From contig NZ_CP048106.1 in NCBI RefSeq assembly GCF_010092985.1, forward strand, positions 186,001-250,000: 64,000 nt of DNA, written 5' to 3'. Shown here piece by piece: positions 45,502 through 53,678 of the stretch. The stretch comes from Pontibacter pudoricolor (GTDB lineage Bacteria; Bacteroidota; Bacteroidia; Cytophagales; Hymenobacteraceae). The notes beneath the pieces were generated by a model. It was given only the letters and a program-made list of their open reading frames with translations, made no database searches and was not told the DNA's origin. The first letter of the stretch is position 1. Each line of letters starts with the position of its first letter. Made by a program: the position numbers and the translations under genes.

Positions 45502-45601
45502 TTTATAAAGAAGAGGGGAGAGAGCAGGCTCCGCGAACCTCTAGCAACCGTCAGTAAAAGTGAAATGGTGCTAACTCCTGCCCAGTTTTGGGAACTATAA
45601 A
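45502..45601 (+). ncRNA. SAM-I type riboswitch (S-box leader)
   Basis: The core elements of the SAM-I aptamer are visible in order. P1 is TTTATA (45502-45507) with TATAAA (45596-45601). P2 is AGAGG (45512-45516) with CCTCT (45538-45542). Then come the conserved GCAACC (45544-45549) of P3, the GGTGCTAACTCCTGC stretch (45568-45582) of J3/4-P4, and the P4 hairpin CCC-AGTTTT-GGG. SAM binding should switch off the downstream transporter when methionine is abundant. It lies directly after a good promoter and before a cysteine-rich ORF. Confidence 0.85.
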
Positions 45602-45610
45602 TTATTACTC

Positions 45611-45709
45611 ATGCACGTACAACACCATTCTACAGTACCTTTTGCCGCCAGTTTGCCAGTTATAGCAACGCCTGTTGCTACCATGTGCGGTTGTTGCTGT
45701 TGTAGCTAA
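45611..45709 (+). CDS. Cysteine-rich 32-residue leader ORF
   Basis: A short ORF starting 9 bases after the riboswitch P1 helix. The product is 32 residues: MHVQHHSTVPFAASLP, VIATPVAT, then MCGCCCCS and stop. Five of the last seven residues are cysteine, encoded by a mix of TGC and TGT codons. No ribosome-binding site is obvious, which is usual in Bacteroidota. Polycysteine upstream ORFs act as cysteine-responsive attenuators in mycobacteria; by analogy this peptide could sense Cys-tRNA supply. It could also be a metal-binding peptide. It ends 150 bases before the transporter start. No intrinsic terminator is seen in between. Confidence 0.6.
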   Translation: MHVQHHSTVPFAASLPVIATPVATMCGCCCCS

Positions 45710-45859
45710 TTCCTTAGTTTACTGCCAGTCGTTTTACCGGTAAGGTTGCCGGCTGCCACTCAAATTTTCAACTCATTTCTTTATTTCAACTGCATCTGTA
45801 GTTCACGGTATTTTTTACTGTAGGCTATAGTGCGCATTTCTATCAGGATTTAATTTTAT

Positions 45860-47206
45860 ATGGATCAGATTAAAAAGACAGGCGGAACTGCACTGGTTCC
45901 TTTTTTAGTTTTCGTGCTGATTTTTCTTGGCGCCGGTATTGTGCTTAACGACTTTTATGCGCTGCCCTCGCCGGTGGCAGTTATATGCGGCATCATCGCA
46001 GCTTTTTTGCTTTTAAAAGGGAGCATAAATGCCAAAGTAGATGCCCTGATCCGGGGTTGCGGCGATTCCCAGATCGTTACTATGTGTATCATTTATTTGC
46101 TGGCCGGGGCCTTTGCGGTGGTTTCGCAGGCAATTGGTGGGGTAGATGCTACCGTTAACTTAGGCCTGACTTATATTCCGGTTCAATACCTGGCATTAGG
46201 AGTATTTTTGCTGGCGGCATTCCTGTCTACGGCTACGGGTACTTCGGTGGGTGCTATAGTTGCGCTTGGGCCGATTGTAGTGGGGCTGGCTGAGCAAAGT
46301 AATTCCCCGATGCCGCTTATGCTGGGCGCTTTACTGGGCGGCGCTATGTTCGGTGATAACCTTTCCTTTATATCTGATACAACTATAGCTGCTACCCAAA
46401 CGCAGGATTGTGAAATGAAGGATAAGTTTAAAGTGAACTTCCTGATTGCCGGTCCTGCCGCTTTGCTAACCATTGGCTTGCTGCTGTTTGCGGGTTTTCA
46501 GACCGATCCTGCCCAGGCTGTTTTACCCGCAGTGCAGGAAATAGAGCTCATTAAAATTGTGCCTTACCTGCTGGTGCTCTTCCTGGCGGTATATGGGGTA
46601 AACGTGTTTGTAGCCCTGATAGCAGGTATAGTTGCCTCGGGTGCGGTTGGTATAGTTGGCGGCGACCTGGATGTGCTGCTGTTCACTAAAAAAATATACG
46701 AAGGTTTTACCAGCATGACCGAGATCTTCCTGCTATCGATGCTGACCGGCGGGCTGGCCGAAATGGTACGACAGGCAGGTGGCATTCAGTTCCTTCTGAG
46801 CAAGGCAAACAAGTTTATCAGCGGGTACAGGTCTTCGCAGTTGGGTGTTGGGTTACTGGTAAGTGGCGTGAACAGTGCTATCGCCAATAATACGGTATCT
46901 ATAGTTGTAACAGGGCCTGTAGCAAAAGATATAAGCCAGCGCTACCATATCGATAAGCGTAAAACTGCTGCCATACTGGATATTTTTGCCTGCATTGTAC
47001 AGGGATTGCTGCCCTACGGAGCCCAGATACTTATTATGCTGAGCTTTACAAAAGGTAAGGTGTCATACCTGGAGGTGCTGCCATATGCCTGGTACCTGTA
47101 CCTGCTGCTGTTCTTTACTGTGCTGGCTATAGTTACGCCTTTTGTAGATAAATTCTTTCAGAATAAGCCTGCAACTATACCGGCTCCACAAGCGGTTGCT
47201 GCTTAA
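45860..47206 (+). CDS. NhaC-superfamily transporter, probable methionine transporter (MetT-like)
   Basis: 448 residues with about 11-12 membrane segments, of the Na+/H+ antiporter NhaC superfamily (GTSVGAIVALGPIVVGLAEQ, LGGAMFGDNLSFISDTTIAATQTQDCEMKDKF, NNTVSIVVTGPVAKDIS). This Asp/Asn-Thr pattern is shared by antiporters and by the MetT branch, which was predicted to carry methionine because it occurs under S-box or other methionine regulation. The SAM riboswitch in its leader therefore favours methionine or a related sulfur compound as substrate over plain sodium/proton exchange. A terminator follows closely. Confidence 0.85.
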   Translation: MDQIKKTGGTALVPFLVFVLIFLGAGIVLNDFYALPSPVAVICGIIAAFLLLKGSINAKVDALIRGCGDSQIVTMCIIYLLAGAFAVVSQAIGGVDATVNLGLTYIPVQYLALGVFLLAAFLSTATGTSVGAIVALGPIVVGLAEQSNSPMPLMLGALLGGAMFGDNLSFISDTTIAATQTQDCEMKDKFKVNFLIAGPAALLTIGLLLFAGFQTDPAQAVLPAVQEIELIKIVPYLLVLFLAVYGVNVFVALIAGIVASGAVGIVGGDLDVLLFTKKIYEGFTSMTEIFLLSMLTGGLAEMVRQAGGIQFLLSKANKFISGYRSSQLGVGLLVSGVNSAIANNTVSIVVTGPVAKDISQRYHIDKRKTAAILDIFACIVQGLLPYGAQILIMLSFTKGKVSYLEVLPYAWYLYLLLFFTVLAIVTPFVDKFFQNKPATIPAPQAVAA

Positions 47207-47234
47207 GCAACTGTTTACACAACCTATATTTCTA

Positions 47235-47276
47235 TAAAAAAGAACCACTCGGGCATGTGCTTAAGTGGTTTTTTTT
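47235..47276 (+). terminator. Terminator of the NhaC-type transporter gene
   Basis: AACCACT (47243-47249) and AGTGGTT (47264-47270), extended by A and T runs on each side (AAAAAA and TTTTTT), 30 bases after the stop. Confidence 0.85.
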
Positions 47277-47292
47277 GCGTACTCTCCGGCAG

Positions 47293-47760
47293 CTATAGTT
47301 CGGTAGCAAGACTGCCATCAAACATCCAGTCCAGGGCAGTGGCTTTATAATTGAAAACCTCCAGCTGTGTCTTTAATTTAAATTCCGGTAACTGCTCCAG
47401 TTTTGTACAGACACGGGCTACATCCATCAGGGCAATACTTTCCAGGGTGTTTACCCGCGCAAACTTGAGTAAATTTGATTTAGGTAATAGGGGATAAATA
47501 AGCTCCAGCATCCAGTTCTGGTCTGCAAACTCCACGTAATGTATAGCGCGCGCATCGCTTAACCAGTACTGGCAATTGTTGCTGATACAGGCTTCAATAG
47601 CTATTTTAAAGTTCTGTCTGAAAATCTCGCTCGATGGGTGCTGCAGCCACTCTACATAAACGAATTTTATATGTTCGTCCAGCTGAATGATAATGTACTC
47701 GTCCTGGTATAGCGTGTTTAGCTGTATGCTTATTGGTTCTGTTGTGTTTGCTGCTGTCAT
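47293..47760 (-). CDS. Unknown small single-domain protein, related to the upstream two-domain protein
   Basis: 155 residues with one copy of a domain also present twice in the neighbouring 356-residue protein. Shared features are a first strand with acidic residues (IQLDEHIKFVYVEWLQHPSSEIFRQNFK), a helix, a core strand YWLSDARAIHYVEFADQNWMLE, and a C-terminal helix. The pattern resembles SpoIIAA/STAS-like domains often seen in Cytophagales beside signalling genes. Its start overlaps the upstream stop by 4 bases, so the two are translationally coupled. Function unknown. Confidence 0.65.
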   Translation of the reverse strand: MTAANTTEPISIQLNTLYQDEYIIIQLDEHIKFVYVEWLQHPSSEIFRQNFKIAIEACISNNCQYWLSDARAIHYVEFADQNWMLELIYPLLPKSNLLKFARVNTLESIALMDVARVCTKLEQLPEFKLKTQLEVFNYKATALDWMFDGSLATEL

Positions 47761-48827
47761 GTAGTTTCCTGTAGGTTATCCTGCGCGAAGCTGAGCCACT
47801 CAATGGCTTCATCTTCTGTCAGAAAATATTGTATAGTTTGGGGATAAATCTGATTCTTCACCCGGCGGTTCATGTTTTCACTCGCGATTTGCTGCATCAC
47901 ATCCGGTGCCGAAATTATGGCTAAACGCTCTACAGGGTTCTTTTTTAGTACAGATACTGTAATCGCAACTGCCCATGCCTGGTCTTCGAGGTTAATGATG
48001 CCCAGTTGCTGGTTATTGACCAATATGGCCTGTATGTTATTGTTAATGACGGCGCGGGCCGTTTTTAAAACCGCGTACCGGTATTCGCGGCTGGTTACCC
48101 TGCGGAGCCAGCGTAGTTGCAGTAACTTTGTTTTATTATCTGTTACAATAGTTACAAAATCTGTCTGGCAGCGCATAACCTGCGAATCAGGGTGAAGTAA
48201 AGCAGTTGTTTCAGTTTTGCCAGTTGTAGCTTCCTGTAAAGGGTTCTCTGTAAGCTCGCAGGCTGCATATCTCTTTAAATCCCTTACGCTGGCTTGCAGG
48301 GGTATGGGTAGTTTGCGGGTGGTAAGCGCTTCCTTCGGAAACGGGGGCTGTAAGAGCCAGTCCCTTGCCTGTTCCTGATCGAAAAAGAACCTGATCTCAT
48401 AAGGCTGATCCGGTCCATTTTTTATGACCGCCTCATACATCTGCTGTTGGGTTCCTGTACTGGAAAATACCCTGGCGCTGCGGCTCAGTGTCGCTTTCTT
48501 TTTAACTTCATTCAGAAAGCTGTTCGAATCCTGCTGATCTTCCAAAGTAGAGTCTCCCATCCTGCTGAAGTCAGTCAGTAAATACTTTACACGAAGTGCC
48601 GCAATACATACCCCTACAAACCTGATATACTGGCGATATTCGCTGCTACTGACTGGTCGCTGCCACACAACCTCTAAAAACCTGGTTTCCAGCTGGAAGC
48701 TTATGGTCAGCGGCGGAATTCTCCTTGGTTTGGTAACATCGTTATAAGTAGCAGCTTCCTGGTTCTGGCTTTTATTAAATAGAACCTGCCCCGGATTGCT
48801 GTAGGCTTTTACATGTCTGTTCTGCAT
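47757..48827 (-). CDS. Unknown protein with two SpoIIAA/STAS-like repeats
   Basis: 356 residues built from two similar halves. Half one (about 40-170) has LTISFQLETRFLEVVWQRPVSSSEYRQYIRF, KYLLTDFSRMGDSTLEDQ and YEIRFFFDQEQARDWLLQ. Half two (about 225-350) has VTDNKTKLLQLRWLRRVTSREYRYAVLK, AILVNNQQLGIINLEDQAW and IQYFLTEDEAIEWLSFAQ. The ending F-x-E-A-x-x-W-L recurs in both. Together with the 155-residue protein it makes a set of three related domains in two coupled genes. A regulatory binding role is possible but unproven. Confidence 0.65.
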   Translation of the reverse strand: MQNRHVKAYSNPGQVLFNKSQNQEAATYNDVTKPRRIPPLTISFQLETRFLEVVWQRPVSSSEYRQYIRFVGVCIAALRVKYLLTDFSRMGDSTLEDQQDSNSFLNEVKKKATLSRSARVFSSTGTQQQMYEAVIKNGPDQPYEIRFFFDQEQARDWLLQPPFPKEALTTRKLPIPLQASVRDLKRYAACELTENPLQEATTGKTETTALLHPDSQVMRCQTDFVTIVTDNKTKLLQLRWLRRVTSREYRYAVLKTARAVINNNIQAILVNNQQLGIINLEDQAWAVAITVSVLKKNPVERLAIISAPDVMQQIASENMNRRVKNQIYPQTIQYFLTEDEAIEWLSFAQDNLQETT

Positions 48828-49626
48828 TACTGGTACACCTGCTCCATATTTAAAGGGAGCGCTTTTAAAATGCTATAAAAATCAGATTATCACAGACTTA
48901 TAAACTGATTACAACTTGGTCTGGTTCAACAGTTTTATTTAATCCTTGTATAGTTATAGTTGGGTCTTCTTTTACCAGCTATAACTGTATTTCCGTACAC
49001 GATAAGTCTATAAAAATTATATCACTGCAACTTGTAAGTTTCTGTTTTACAGGGTAATGGAAAAGCATTTGTTTGGGTAATAATCTTGCTGGTCTGACTA
49101 AAAAAGCGATACAATTTGTCGTTGCATAGCCTTGATGCGATACGTGGAATTACAGATTGTCAGTCTGGTTTGGCTTAGGCCTGAAGTTGCTTCTGATCAG
49201 GTGTGTGAACGGTATTTATAACATGCTGGATTTCCTGCAGAACCTGAAAGGGTTTTTACTGTTCTCAGGAACGATGGAGTAGTTTTGCTTATAGGTGAAT
49301 ACAGTCGAGTTGCATTTAAAGCGGCTGTATTAAGCGTAAAATCCTGTTCTTATTCCGGGTTTGCTACCAAAGTGCCAGCCTGGCATTTTGCCTCTTTGTA
49401 AACATGTATTTTTTTCTGTCCAGCTACGCTCAACTATAGTTGTACGGAACCGGAGGTCCGTGTAATAGAAGTTTTGATTTGTGTCTGCACGCCGCCCGAA
49501 ACAACTATAAAAGGCACTAAAAAAAGGCAAAGATGTGATCTCTGGTATGAGGTTGTCTGGCTAAATATAGTTGAACTATAAACGTGGTGAAAGTGCAACA
49601 GGCGTAAGAAATAGGCTATAAACAGC
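48828..49626. other. Long spacer with no supported gene
   Basis: About 800 bases between two minus-strand genes. The short ORFs at 49330-49530 and 49434-49634 (minus) have no coding character. The part before 48960 must hold the promoter of the preceding operon. Two AACTATAGTT words are near 49433 and 49570. Nothing else was recognised. Confidence 0.45.
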
Positions 49627-49656
49627 AAAGGCACCCCAGAATGCAGGGACGCCTTT
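49627..49656 (-). terminator. Terminator of the second sugar transporter gene
   Basis: AAAGGCACCCC (49627-49637) and GGGACGCCTTT (49646-49656) pair with a small internal loop; located 35-60 bases after the transporter stop. Confidence 0.7.
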
Positions 49657-49688
49657 GTTGTTTATAGTTTGAATGTTTAACTTCCGGA

Positions 49689-51116
49689 TTATGCTTCGGC
49701 GCTTGGGTCAATTTCTTCAACTTTAGAACCCCTGAAACCATAGTACACAATGTACAGGTAACACAGGATCGGCACTATAAACGATATTTGCAGGTTACCT
49801 GTAACATCAGCTACGTAGCCTTGCAGCGGCGGAATAATAGCGCCGCCAACTATAGCCATAACCAGCAGCGATGAACCCTGGCTGGTATGCACGCCCAACC
49901 CTTTAATAGCCAGCGTGAAGATAGTAGGGAACATGATGGAGTTGAACAGACCGATTGCAATAACGGACCACATTGCCACAGAACCGGTCGCCAAAATAGT
50001 AATCAGCAGCAACACGATAACAGCCGTAGCGAAGAAACCCAGCGTACGGCCCGGCAGGAACCTGCCCAGCAGCAACACCAGGAAATTCAGCACGATCATG
50101 CCTAATGCAATCAGAGCCTCCTCCTGGCCATAAATAGTGAACATCAGCGTAAACACGACGGCCGTGATCGCGCCGATGATCAGGTATTTGGTGTTATTGT
50201 TCCTGAAATCGGCAAGAGCCACTGCCCCAAAGAAACGGCCGATCATAGCGCCACCCCAGAATAAGGCAAGGTAATGTCCGCCTTCAGCTTCGGTCAGGCC
50301 TGCAATATGCGGCAGTTTAAAGAAATTTATCAGGGTGCTGCCAATAGCCACTTCGCCCCCCACATACATAAAGACACAAATGATACCCAGCACCAGGTGG
50401 CGGTACTTTAGTGCGCCAGAGTCAGGTATAATTCTGCCTTCGCCTTTTACATGGGGCAGTTTGGCAAGTTTTATCAATACGGCAATAGCAATAAGCGAGG
50501 CAGCAAGGCCCAGGTAAGGCATTTTAACTGACTCCGCATTGGCTGCAGCTACTGTATTTACCGTTTCAAAAATAAGATAACCCCCTATCAGCGGGGCAAT
50601 CGTGGTTCCGAAAGAGTTGAGCGCCTGCGTCATGTTGAGGCGGCTGGCAGCACCGCTGGCCGGGCCAAGTATGGTAACATACGGGTTAGCGGCAATTTGT
50701 AATATAGTTATGCCTGAGGCAAGCACGAAAAGCGCTATCAGGAAAAAGCCATAGCTCTGCAGATCGGCGGCAGGGTAGAACAGCACACATCCGGCAGCAG
50801 CTACGACAAGTCCTGCAATTATTCCGTTCTTATACCCGATCCTCATAACCGGATCGCCTTTGGTTACCGAGATAATGAAGTACAGCAGCGATATAAAAAA
50901 GTAAGCGCCGAAGAAAGCCGACTGGACAAGCATGGCCTGCCAGTGCTGCAGCACAAATACCTGTTGCAGTTTTGGTATCAGAATGTCGTTCATGCAGGTA
51001 ATCAAGCCCCACATAAAGAAAAGCAGGGTCACGATAATAAGAGGACCTGTGAAGTTTTTAGCCGTTACTTGTTCGTTAGCTGGCGTACTTTGGGTGGTTG
51101 GTGTAACTCCGTCCAT
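49689..51116 (-). CDS. Sugar MFS transporter, FucP/GluP type, copy 2
   Basis: 475 residues, about 12 membrane segments, same subfamily as the protein at 40851-42143. Signatures are LLFFMWGLITCMNDILIPKLQQVF in TM1, ASGITILQIAANPYVTILGP in TM4, and NSIMFPTIFTLAIKGLG in TM10. It is longer because of an extra membrane segment near residues 340-385 (LLLGRFLPGRTLGFFATAVIVLLLITILATG). It matches GluP-type glucose/galactose transporters of Bacteroidota. It is not in an operon with a sugar kinase. Confidence 0.92.
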   Translation of the reverse strand: MDGVTPTTQSTPANEQVTAKNFTGPLIIVTLLFFMWGLITCMNDILIPKLQQVFVLQHWQAMLVQSAFFGAYFFISLLYFIISVTKGDPVMRIGYKNGIIAGLVVAAAGCVLFYPAADLQSYGFFLIALFVLASGITILQIAANPYVTILGPASGAASRLNMTQALNSFGTTIAPLIGGYLIFETVNTVAAANAESVKMPYLGLAASLIAIAVLIKLAKLPHVKGEGRIIPDSGALKYRHLVLGIICVFMYVGGEVAIGSTLINFFKLPHIAGLTEAEGGHYLALFWGGAMIGRFFGAVALADFRNNNTKYLIIGAITAVVFTLMFTIYGQEEALIALGMIVLNFLVLLLGRFLPGRTLGFFATAVIVLLLITILATGSVAMWSVIAIGLFNSIMFPTIFTLAIKGLGVHTSQGSSLLVMAIVGGAIIPPLQGYVADVTGNLQISFIVPILCYLYIVYYGFRGSKVEEIDPSAEA

Positions 51117-51968
51117 TGGGAAGGTATAGAGGTTATAGTTGGTTTAGTTGTCGTTTTACTGTTTTTACACACTGCAAGCGATTTTCAGCCTTTAAACTAT
51201 AGGCATTGTCATTATACCCGAAGCTCAATATATATAATCTATACCGGTTACGTATATTCTCATCAAACTTTTCCTGGCAGCACTACACAACCCTGGCCGG
51301 GCATCAGAATGGTGTAACTGTATCCGGGAGTAAACCGCTGTCTATAGTTGCTGATAAGTACAACCTGGTTTATGATATTCAAAAATCCGAATCCAAACAG
51401 CCTTTCGTCTATTTTCCGGGTACTTTTTATATACGGAGCAGCAAGCCAAATAACTATGAAATCAAATAGTGATAACTGTTCCTGAAGACGGGGTCTATGC
51501 AGTCGGTTTTCGGCAGGCAAACGACAATTACTCATAAACCCCCAGCACAAAGCAGCCATCAGAAAACTGAAGAACTACTGTAAGTTTGCCGGGCCCGTTA
51601 TACTGCTGCAGTACGGCACCCACGAATGGAGTAACTGAGGCATTATAGTAAGTTAAATTGTTGGATCAAAGCTGCGTTTGAGGTGAGTTCAATGCCTATT
51701 TATATGGGCCTGCTAACTATAGGATGCTGGGAACCAGGTGTGACGCCGTTTCTCGTTTATCTGCATTCCGTTGCTGTGGCGTAAGCCTACCGCTTGTGAC
51801 TTTTCTATTGGGTAGGCCTCCAGCCTGTCAGGAGTTATAACTCCAGCGCATTTATATAACAGATTTATATATAACCTGATTTTTTTCTTATATTTACTTT
51901 AAATGGATAAAAGCTATATTCAATTTTCTTTTCCGCTGCATTTCTAACCCGACAACCTGGATCATCTG
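51117..51968. other. Spacer with no recognised gene
   Basis: About 850 bases between divergent genes. The ORF at 51206-51469 has no recognisable family. A hairpin-like pair AAGCCTACC (51783-51791) with GGTAGGCCT (51810-51819 region) and the palindrome GGAGTTATAACTCC (about 51829-51842) lie upstream of the regulator gene. No match to the promoter consensus was found. Confidence 0.4.
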
Positions 51969-52943
51969 ATGCGTGAAGAGCCCTTACAATTCATACAAGT
52001 AAATACAGAAGATATTGCCTACATCCTGGGCCTGTTATCAATGCAGCATCCGGTAAGTGAGGAACTGCAGGGCGAATTTTATAAACATGCCATTGCCATT
52101 CAGCTACAGGAAGGGCAGCACCTGTTACGACAAGGGGATAAGTGCAACTACATGTATTTTATAAGGGAAGGTGCCATGATGGCCTATTCCCTGCACAAGC
52201 ATAAAAAGATCACTACTTATATCTCTGTTGAAAATGAATTTGTGAGTTCGCTCTCCGGGCTTTACGGCTCCCAACCATCCCGGGAAGCTATAGTGGCTAT
52301 AGAGCCGACCTTGGTTTTAGGAGTGCATACAGCTGTATTACAAGACTGGTACCAGCGTTTTTTTGATCTTAATTACATCATTCGCCAGGTGTACGAGAAT
52401 TATTACCGCGATGCCCAGGAGCGCACACATGTGGTTCGGGTTGGTGACGCTTCGGAACGTTACCATTATTTTGTAAAGTCCAAGCCAGGCTATATTGACC
52501 GCCTTCCGCTGGAATGCATTGCTTCTTTTCTGGACATGAAGCCGGAAACACTCTCCCGCATTAAAAAGCAGGAGAAGCTTACTGTGCAGACTGGCGACAT
52601 TGAAAGTTTATTTCAGCAGGTGGCGCAATTTATGCAGGCAACAGAATGCTTTAAAGAGAAAACCATAAAGGTCCATAGTTTGGCTGCGCGCCTGGGCATT
52701 CCGGCCTACAAGCTCTCGCTGGCTTTAAATACTTATGCCAAAACCAACTTCAACGACTTTGTCAATCAGTACCGCATTTCTTACTTAAAAGCACAATTAG
52801 AGAAAGAAGGGTTTTTGCAGAACTTTACAATAGAAGCCCTGGCCCTGCAGGCAGGATTTGCCTCCAGAAGCGGATTTTACAAGGCCTTTAAAAAGATGGA
52901 GGGCATCAGCCCGAAAGAATACCTGGCCGGCACAAAACTATAG
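51969..52943 (+). CDS. Transcription regulator with cNMP-binding (Crp/Fnr-like) and AraC-type HTH domains
   Basis: 324 residues. The N-terminal half is a cyclic-nucleotide-type beta-barrel (LQEGQHLLRQGDKCNYMYFIREGAMMAYSL) with the Crp-like dimerisation helix and a remnant winged-helix motif (RLPLECIASFLDMKPETLSRIKKQE). The C-terminal third is a full AraC/XylS DNA-binding domain: FNDFVNQYRISYLKAQLEKE, FTIEALALQAGFASRSGFYKAFKKMEGISPKEYL. Two DNA-binding modules in one chain is unusual. The cNMP pocket lacks an obvious arginine-containing phosphate cassette, so the ligand is uncertain. It is a single gene; its target is unknown. Confidence 0.88.
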   Translation: MREEPLQFIQVNTEDIAYILGLLSMQHPVSEELQGEFYKHAIAIQLQEGQHLLRQGDKCNYMYFIREGAMMAYSLHKHKKITTYISVENEFVSSLSGLYGSQPSREAIVAIEPTLVLGVHTAVLQDWYQRFFDLNYIIRQVYENYYRDAQERTHVVRVGDASERYHYFVKSKPGYIDRLPLECIASFLDMKPETLSRIKKQEKLTVQTGDIESLFQQVAQFMQATECFKEKTIKVHSLAARLGIPAYKLSLALNTYAKTNFNDFVNQYRISYLKAQLEKEGFLQNFTIEALALQAGFASRSGFYKAFKKMEGISPKEYLAGTKL

Positions 52944-53678
52944 TTTCACAGTTGCATTTACTTAAAGTATAGCTATAGTTAATCTGGAATACCTGTAATA
53001 TTCCCAGTTCTCTTTTACTGCACTTCTATTTAATGAAGGGAATCCTACCTATCAATTATTAACCTAAAATATATTCTGAAGTTTTTTAAACAGGCGGGTT
53101 GCAACTTAAAAGTAGTTTTGTGATTTTAATTTGTCTCCGTATTCAAATCAGGACAAATTAGTGCAACTTTATATTAGAAGGTGAAAAGCACAACCTGTAA
53201 CTTGCGGGAAGAATCTAATGCACTAATTATCAGCGCTACACAAAGATCCTGCCCTGTGCAGAAACCTAACTATAGGCAGGTATTTGAAGGTTTGTTAACG
53301 TGTTGTTGCAGAGTTGTTTACAATCTTGCTGCTGCCTGTTTTAACTGATGTTAACTATAGCATATTTTCTCTTTTTCCGCTTCCTGCCCCGCTACCAATA
53401 ACAATGATAATGCAGCTTCGGCTTTTTTATGGAGTAACATTTTACAATGCATGATTTCAATTTATAGCCAACCCTTTACCCTCTTCTTATGAAACAAGTT
53501 GCTGCGCTCTCTGCTGAGTGTTCTGGGCGTGAGCCTTAACCGGGCAGCCGCCATGCAAATTACTGCTATCCTTTTGCAGTAATGCTGAGCTCGTTGTAGC
53601 TATAGTTCAAGGCTTTTCAGACAAGGCCGTGCAGCCGTTTTCATTTTCAGAATAATAATAAACAACCAACCTTTTTAT
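52944..53678. other. Spacer upstream of the type IX secretion cassette
   Basis: About 735 bases. TAGTTTTG at 53113-53120 matches the -7 consensus but has no TTG at the right distance. At 53490-53582 an ATG and a signal-peptide-like stretch (KLLRSLLSVLGVSLNRAAA in a shifted frame) suggest the start of a lost secreted protein. Otherwise no gene was found. Confidence 0.4.

Noticed and set aside
45710-45859. Intrinsic terminator between the leader ORF and the transporter gene
   Set aside because: Small CCGG-type palindromes exist near 45738-45754 but no stem is followed by a U-run, so attenuation by an intrinsic terminator is not supported.
49330-49634. Short minus-strand ORFs in the long spacer
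   Set aside because: Two overlapping frames with no coding character, partly covering the transporter terminator.
51206-51469. 87-residue ORF upstream of the cNMP/AraC regulator
   Set aside because: No family was recognised, the start is poor, and codon use is unlike neighbours. It was left as spacer.
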